Part shown: piece after piece, positions 59,649 to 64,000 of the stretch
Numbering within the stretch: position 1 is the stretch's first letter
How the letters are laid out: each line of letters begins with the position of its first letter
Source of the DNA: an uncultured Pelagibacteraceae bacterium
Lineage (GTDB): Bacteria; Pseudomonadota; Alphaproteobacteria; Pelagibacterales; Pelagibacteraceae
Assembly (NCBI GenBank): GCA_902610755.1
Contig: CACLWW010000001.1
Span: forward strand, 1-64,000
Reading direction: 5' to 3'
DNA: 64,000 nucleotides
The notes under the pieces: model-generated
The model's input: the letters and a program-made list of their open reading frames with translations, nothing else
The model's database searches: none
Told to the model about the DNA's origin: nothing
Position numbers and translations under genes: made by a program

Positions 59649-59864
59649 TTAAAATCTAAATGTTATACGACCCTTTGTAAGATCATATGGAGTTACTTCT
59701 ACAGTAACATTGTCTCCCTGCAAAACTCTAATTCTGTTTTTTCTTAATTTTCCAGCTGTATGTGCTGTAACAATGTGATTATTTTCTAATTTGACCCTAA
59801 ACATTGCATTGGGCAAAAGGTCTATTACCTTTCCTTTAAATTCTAAAGAGTCTTGTTTTGACAA
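59649..59864 (-). CDS. infA: Translation initiation factor IF-1
   Basis: A 71-residue OB-fold protein. [26 protein letters not shown] and [22 protein letters not shown] are standard. It binds the ribosomal A site during initiation. It starts 2 bases after the hisD stop and ends 1 base before tRNA-Phe, as the last protein gene of the dcd-murA-DUF2948-hisD-infA series. Confidence 0.96.
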   Translation of the reverse strand: MSKQDSLEFKGKVIDLLPNAMFRVKLENNHIVTAHTAGKLRKNRIRVLQGDNVTVEVTPYDLTKGRITFRF

Positions 59865-59866
59865 AT

Positions 59867-61153
59867 TTATAATTCTCCTAATCTTTTTTTAATTGATTTA
59901 GCATGTCCATCTAAACCTTCATTAGTTGCAAGAGTTATAACTGATGGACCAAGAGTTTCAATACCCTTTTTTGATAAATTTATGTATGAAATTTTTTTAA
60001 TGAACTCTGAAACACTTAATCCACTTGAGTATTTGCTGGTCATATTAGTTGGAAGAACATGATTAGTGCCCGGTACTCCATAATCTGTCATTGCCATCAC
60101 TGCATATTTTCCCAAGCAAATAGAACCAGCATTCTTAATTTTTGGAATTAAAGACTTATAATTTTTTATATTTAGCTCTAAGTGCTCTGGGCCCACCTTA
60201 TTAATTATTTCTGCAATTCTATTATCTGAATTTTCGTAGATTAGTATGCCGTTTGTCATTAAGCTTTTTTTTGCAATTGAGCTTCTCGAAATATTTTTAA
60301 GTTGATTTGTTATTTCATTCTTGGTTTTTTTTAGAATGTTTTTATCTTTTGAAATTAAAATACATTGGGCGAGAGAATCATGTTCAGCTTGAGCAATTAA
60401 ATCACTTGCCAACCATTCTGGATTAGATTTGTTGTCACAGACAACTAAAACTTCTGAAGGTCCAGCTGTCATTGACTCAATTCCTATATCCCCAAAGACC
60501 TCTTTTTTTGCTGATGCAACATATGAATTTCCTGGTCCTACAATTTTATTTACAGATTTAATTGATTTAGTTCCATATGCGGCAGCTGCAATTGCTGAAG
60601 GACCACCAATAGAATAAATTTCCTTAATTTTACATTTTCTTGCAGCGTACAAAACTGCAGCGTTTTGCTTTCCCTTATAACCAGGATTTATCATAACAAT
60701 TCTTTTAACTCCTGCAACAATTGCAGGTATGGTGCTCATTAAAACACTCGATGGATAGGAAACTTTTGAACCTGGAACATAGATCGCAACTGACTCGAGT
60801 GGAACATATTTATATTTCACTTTATTTTGATACTTATCAATATATGACACATCTTTGAATTTTTGAAGTGAATGGAATTTATAAATTCTATTATAAGCTG
60901 CATCTATCGCTTTTTTTACTTTTTGGTCTAAGGATTTAATGGAGTCTTTTATTTTTTTTGAGTTCGGAATAATTGTTTTATTTTTATTAAATTTTTTCTC
61001 ATATTTTACTAGGGCTTTATCTCCATTTTTTCTTACATCTTTAATAATATTTTTTACTGAAATATAATCTGATCGAAGCTTATTTTTTCTTTTAGAAAGA
61101 AGATTGTCCAACAATTTATCAAAATTCTTATTTTTAGCAGAAATTACTTTCAT
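59867..61153 (-). CDS. hisD: Histidinol dehydrogenase
   Basis: A 428-residue enzyme for the last two steps of histidine synthesis. [50 protein letters not shown] (zinc ligands Gln and His) and GPEHLELN (catalytic Glu-His) are all present. It lies one base after the DUF2948 gene, away from the other his genes at 55-59 kb. Confidence 0.95.
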   Translation of the reverse strand: MKVISAKNKNFDKLLDNLLSKRKNKLRSDYISVKNIIKDVRKNGDKALVKYEKKFNKNKTIIPNSKKIKDSIKSLDQKVKKAIDAAYNRIYKFHSLQKFKDVSYIDKYQNKVKYKYVPLESVAIYVPGSKVSYPSSVLMSTIPAIVAGVKRIVMINPGYKGKQNAAVLYAARKCKIKEIYSIGGPSAIAAAAYGTKSIKSVNKIVGPGNSYVASAKKEVFGDIGIESMTAGPSEVLVVCDNKSNPEWLASDLIAQAEHDSLAQCILISKDKNILKKTKNEITNQLKNISRSSIAKKSLMTNGILIYENSDNRIAEIINKVGPEHLELNIKNYKSLIPKIKNAGSICLGKYAVMAMTDYGVPGTNHVLPTNMTSKYSSGLSVSEFIKKISYINLSKKGIETLGPSVITLATNEGLDGHAKSIKKRLGEL

Positions 61154-61154
61154 T

Positions 61155-61544
61155 TTATTTCTTTTTTAAATCCTCTAATGTTACCTCTATAATTTCAGAA
61201 TATAGGGTTATAAAACGATTATCTGAAAATAACAAATTAATTTCATATTGTTTATCAATTTTCATTACATCTATTCCCATCAACTTTAATTTCAGTTTAC
61301 TATCTTTTTGATCTATATTTTTTGCTACTACATTTTCAATAAATTCGAATTTACAAACACTTATAATGTTGCTTTTTTTGTTATCTTTCAGAGATTTTCG
61401 AGTTAAAGACAGTAAAAATATTTTATTTTTTTTTAGATATTTAATCTCTGAAACGCTTGTAGTTGAGTCCTCACAGTATGTCGAAATTATATTTAAACCA
61501 TTGAGATCTCTTGCTAATATTTTGGATAAAAAATTTTTTACCAT
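61155..61544 (-). CDS. DUF2948 family protein
   Basis: A 129-residue protein. The start LSKILARDLNGLNIISTYCEDS and end LLFSDNRFITLYSEIIEVTLEDL fit DUF2948, an alphaproteobacterial family found between murA and hisD. Function is unknown. Its start codon shares a base with the murA stop. Confidence 0.82.
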   Translation of the reverse strand: MVKNFLSKILARDLNGLNIISTYCEDSTTSVSEIKYLKKNKIFLLSLTRKSLKDNKKSNIISVCKFEFIENVVAKNIDQKDSKLKLKLMGIDVMKIDKQYEINLLFSDNRFITLYSEIIEVTLEDLKKK

Positions 61545-62812
61545 TATATTTTTATTTTTACTTTAATACCAAGTTTTCTTAATTTAAGTTGAAGGTTTGA
61601 GTATCCTCTCAATCCATGATAAATTCTTGATATAGTTGATGATCCCTTGGCTACGATTGCACCCAATATAATTGAGAAAGTAGTTCTGAGATCAGATGAA
61701 ATACAATCAGCAGAATTCAATTTTTTTTCTCCATTAATTACAGCAAAATTTTTTTTAATTTTTATATCTGCTCCCATTCTATTTAGTTCGGGCACAGCCA
61801 TAAATCTATTTGTAAAAATCGTTTCTTCAATTTTACTTTGTCCAAAAATTCTTGTTAAAACAGGTATTAAAATAGGCAAACAATCTGTTGCAAATCCAGG
61901 CCATGGTCCAGTTTTGACGTTAATAGGTTTTAATTTTTTAATTGTATTTAATTTTATATAATTTTTACTTAAATCAATTTTAAAACCTATTTTTTTTAAT
62001 ATCTTTAATTCTGAAGGTAAAAATTTAGGATTTATATTCGCCACTTTTACACTGCCCTTTGTAATTGCTCCTACACATAAATAACTAAATGCTTCTATCC
62101 TATCACCAATAATTTTATGATTACCACTTAACAGCTCTTTAACTCCTTTAATTCTTAAAGATCTTTTGCCAATAAACTTTATATTTGCACCTGAGTTGTT
62201 TAGGAATTTTATAAGATCTGTTACTTCAGGTTCTAAAGATATATTTTTTAGAACATGGGAACCTCTTACAAAAACTGAAGACATGATTAAATTCGAAGTG
62301 CCTGTAACTGTAATTTTCGGAAACTTATAGCTCTTACCTACCAAACCATTCTTTGAAGATATTTTCACATATCCCTTTTCCAAAACATGTTTAGCCCCTA
62401 AACTTTTGAAACCTTCGAGATGCCAAGATGTATCACGAATTCCTAATGCACAACCTCCTCCTTGAGCAACTCTTATGTTTTTTTTTGGATATCTTCCAAG
62501 TAAGGAACCCATGGTTAGAACTCCTGCTCGCATTGTAGATACCAAGTTATAGGGAACAGTCAATTTATGATCCTTTTTATTTGTAATAATCATTATCTTT
62601 TTCTTCTCTAAAATTTTTACTTTAGAACCTAAGGAAATTAAAAGATCTTTCATGGTAAAAACGTCTTGAACCAAAGGAACATTTCTTAAAATTACTTCTT
62701 TTTTAAAAAGAATAGATGCTGCCATAAGAGGAAGGCATGAGTTTTTTGCACCACTTATATTTACTATTCCATTTACGGCTTTGCTTGGGCCAGTAATTAT
62801 AAATTTTTTCAT
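61544..62812 (-). CDS. murA: UDP-N-acetylglucosamine 1-carboxyvinyltransferase
   Basis: A 422-residue enzyme for the first committed step of peptidoglycan. ISGAKNSCLPLMAA is the N-terminal motif; the reactive Cys121 lies in QGGGCALGIR, and AMTD-like ATDCLPILIP and RFMAVPELNRMGAD follow. It starts one base after dcd. Confidence 0.95.
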   Translation of the reverse strand: MKKFIITGPSKAVNGIVNISGAKNSCLPLMAASILFKKEVILRNVPLVQDVFTMKDLLISLGSKVKILEKKKIMIITNKKDHKLTVPYNLVSTMRAGVLTMGSLLGRYPKKNIRVAQGGGCALGIRDTSWHLEGFKSLGAKHVLEKGYVKISSKNGLVGKSYKFPKITVTGTSNLIMSSVFVRGSHVLKNISLEPEVTDLIKFLNNSGANIKFIGKRSLRIKGVKELLSGNHKIIGDRIEAFSYLCVGAITKGSVKVANINPKFLPSELKILKKIGFKIDLSKNYIKLNTIKKLKPINVKTGPWPGFATDCLPILIPVLTRIFGQSKIEETIFTNRFMAVPELNRMGADIKIKKNFAVINGEKKLNSADCISSDLRTTFSIILGAIVAKGSSTISRIYHGLRGYSNLQLKLRKLGIKVKIKI

Positions 62813-62813
62813 A

Positions 62814-63365
62814 CTATTTTGATTTTGCTAAAGTTATACCAACTTGACCTTGATATTTTCCTTTTCTATCAGAATAGGATACCTCTGGCTGATCTCCACT
62901 GAAGAACAAAATTTGTGCTGCTCCACTATTTGCATACAATTTTATGGAGTTGCTTGTGTGATTTGAAAATTCTAAAACTAAGTTGCCATGCCAGCCTGCC
63001 TCTAAAACTGTGGGGGGAGTTCCAAGTCCACATCTTGCGTAAGTACTCTTGGCAGTTACTAATCCAGTTACGTTTCTTGGCATTTTAAAATACTCAAGAC
63101 TACTTGCTAGTGCGAAAGAATTTGGAGGAATTAAAATAGAATCTTCACCTTTAATAGTTATAAAATTATCCTCACTAAAATTCTTTGGGTCAGCTGTGGC
63201 TCCTTTTATATTTGTAAAGATTTTGAATTCAGAGCCACATCTTAAGTCATAACCAAATGAATTAAGTCCATGACTAATGCCTTTAGATACGCTTTCACTC
63301 ACAAAGGGACTAATCATCTCCTCTTTTTCTGCAAGTTCTTTAATTTGTTTATCGTTTAGAATCAT
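62814..63365 (-). CDS. dcd: dCTP deaminase
   Basis: A 183-residue trimeric enzyme making dUTP from dCTP. SYGYDLR-like NSFGYDLRCG, ITAKS-like TAKSTYARCGL, EAGWHGNLVLEFSNH and GAAQILFFSGD are family motifs; Glu of the WxGxxxLEF block is catalytic. It overlaps a small basic gene at its 5' end. Confidence 0.94.
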   Translation of the reverse strand: MILNDKQIKELAEKEEMISPFVSESVSKGISHGLNSFGYDLRCGSEFKIFTNIKGATADPKNFSEDNFITIKGEDSILIPPNSFALASSLEYFKMPRNVTGLVTAKSTYARCGLGTPPTVLEAGWHGNLVLEFSNHTSNSIKLYANSGAAQILFFSGDQPEVSYSDRKGKYQGQVGITLAKSK

Positions 63366-63462
63366 TTTTTTGGTTTTTTCGTTTGTGAATTTTTCTTTTC
63401 CTTAAATTTTTTCTAAGTGCTTTCTCGAGATCAAGCTTAGTAGGCTTTCTTTTAGAATTCAT
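63349..63462 (-). CDS. Small basic protein, 37 residues
   Basis: ATG 63462 to TAA 63349-63351 encodes a Lys/Arg-rich peptide starting MNSKRKPTKLDLEKALRKNL. It overlaps the dcd start by 17 bases and follows the next small gene by 8 bases. Short basic proteins with an ALRKNLRKRK-like core are common in Alphaproteobacteria. Function is unknown; nucleic-acid binding is a guess. Confidence 0.6.
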   Translation of the reverse strand: MNSKRKPTKLDLEKALRKNLRKRKIHKRKNQKNDSKR

Positions 63463-63470
63463 TAAAAAGA

Positions 63471-63665
63471 TTATTTTTTCTCAGGATTGGTAAGATGCTC
63501 CAAAGTTACAACTTGATCAATTGGTATTGTCTTATCTTCAGATTTATTTGTTCCCTGCTTAGACTGTTTTTTGGCCCTTCGCTCAGCTAATTTCTTTTCT
63601 CTTTTAGCTTGCTTCTCCATTGCTTTAGCGCCTCTTGTAGATTTATAATCGTAGTGAATTCCCAT
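63471..63665 (-). CDS. Small basic protein, 64 residues
   Basis: From ATG 63665 it reads MGIHYDYKSTRGAKAMEKQA and continues Lys/Arg-rich to a hydrophilic tail (IDQVVTLEHLTNPEKK). The longer frame to 63806 runs antisense through the tRNA-Thr gene and is rejected. Family unknown. Together with the 37-residue gene it starts the dcd-murA unit. Confidence 0.6.
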   Translation of the reverse strand: MGIHYDYKSTRGAKAMEKQAKREKKLAERRAKKQSKQGTNKSEDKTIPIDQVVTLEHLTNPEKK

Positions 63666-63757
63666 AAAATTACCAAAAATTATTATAGACTTAATAAAAT
63701 AAAAAATTAAGTCAAAAATTTGAATTTTATTGATTTTTACACTATTTTTATTTACTC

Positions 63758-63832
63758 GCCCTTGTAGTTTTAGTGTTAAAACAGGCCCTTGGTAAGGGTC
63801 AGTCATGAGTTAGATTCTCATCGAGGGCACCA
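63758..63832 (+). tRNA. tRNA-Thr (GGT) with unusual elbow
   Basis: A 75-base cloverleaf with encoded CCA. The acceptor GCCCTTG/CGAGGGC has one G-U, the anticodon loop TTGGTAA holds GGT, and the T-stem ATGAG/CTCAT is perfect. The D-loop TAGTGTTA lacks GG, and the T-loop TTAGATT has A where C56 is nearly universal. It touches the stop codon of the opposite-strand gene at 63833. Confidence 0.88.
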
Positions 63833-64000
63833 TTACTTTTTGAGGAAAAATTTTCTTAAAAAAAATGTCAGAACAAACAAAAATATTATAGCTGATATTG
63901 GTAAATAAATTTCTTGGGTTTTTAAAAGATCAAATATTTTTGGTAATTCATCACTTTCATATACTTTCTTTTCTAAAGCTGATCCTAACGAACAAACAAT
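63833..64000 (-). CDS. 3' end of a membrane protein (partial)
   Basis: The minus-strand frame is open from the window edge to TAA at 63833-63835, giving 55 residues. It contains EKKVYESDELPKIFDLLK, then a membrane helix (IYLPISAIIFLFVLTFFL) and a basic end RKFFLKK. The topology is that of a C-tail anchor. The family cannot be named from this fragment. Its stop directly abuts the tRNA-Thr CCA on the other strand. Confidence 0.6.
   Translation of the reverse strand: MVCSLGSALEKKVYESDELPKIFDLLKTQEIYLPISAIIFLFVLTFFLRKFFLKK

Noticed and set aside
63666-63806. Longer frame of the 64-residue basic protein
   Set aside because: The upstream part is antisense to tRNA-Thr and lacks protein character; ATG 63665 starts the basic sequence.

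Overview
The window looks like part of a SAR11 (Candidatus Pelagibacter-like, Alphaproteobacteria) chromosome. It is very AT-rich and densely packed, with many genes overlapping by a few bases. It carries alphaproteobacterial marker genes (gcrA, DUF4167, DUF1178, DUF2948 between murA and hisD, an NDUFA9-like protein). The rRNA operon is 16S-tRNA-Ile-tRNA-Ala-23S, and no 5S gene follows the 23S. A polysaccharide island directly after the 23S is the arrangement described for the second hypervariable region (HVR2) of SAR11.

Region 1 (1-11.1 kb) is an accessory cell-surface island. It holds a hexapeptide acyltransferase, an OafA-type O-acyltransferase, two large polytopic GT-C-like proteins, a polyprenyl-phosphate-type GT2 glycosyltransferase, a methyltransferase, a PhyH-type oxygenase and two anchored SGNH hydrolases. 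A plausible reading is that the GT2 makes lipid-linked sugars, the GT-C-like proteins transfer them, and the acyltransferase and SGNH proteins trim or add acyl groups. Region 2 (11.1-16.0 kb) is the rRNA operon on the minus strand, with recognisable 23S and 16S processing stems, paired hairpins in the spacer and a promoter candidate.

Region 3 (16-64 kb) is core genome: translation termination (prfA, prmC), isoprenoid, lysine, arginine, phenylalanine, tryptophan and histidine synthesis, secA, accA/accD, glcB, ffs-dnaX-ybaB-recR, LPS/Kdo genes (kdsB, kdsD, lptC, lptB), aroA-rpsA-ihfB-pyrF-trpF-trpB-trpA-accD-folC, exonucleases (sbcB, rmuC and a PD-(D/E)XK protein), hisG-hisZ-hisS, csp, and dcd-murA-DUF2948-hisD-infA with tRNA-Phe.

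The strongest anomalies are as follows. (a) gcrA is split by a 48-bp insert that is a multiple of three, holds a 15-bp-stem hairpin and in-frame stops, and leaves the rest of gcrA intact in the same frame; this is compatible with a palindromic insertion or a translational-bypass element. (b) prfA has a single-base frameshift at an A7 run. (c) The block trpF-trpB-trpA-accD-folC has catalytic motifs that depart from family consensus, including Glu109-to-Asp in TrpB, while its neighbours look normal. (d) Stable RNAs directly abut coding starts or stops (tRNA-His/hisS, SRP RNA/dnaX, infA/tRNA-Phe). (e) tRNA-Phe and tRNA-Thr have altered D-loop/T-loop elbow bases.
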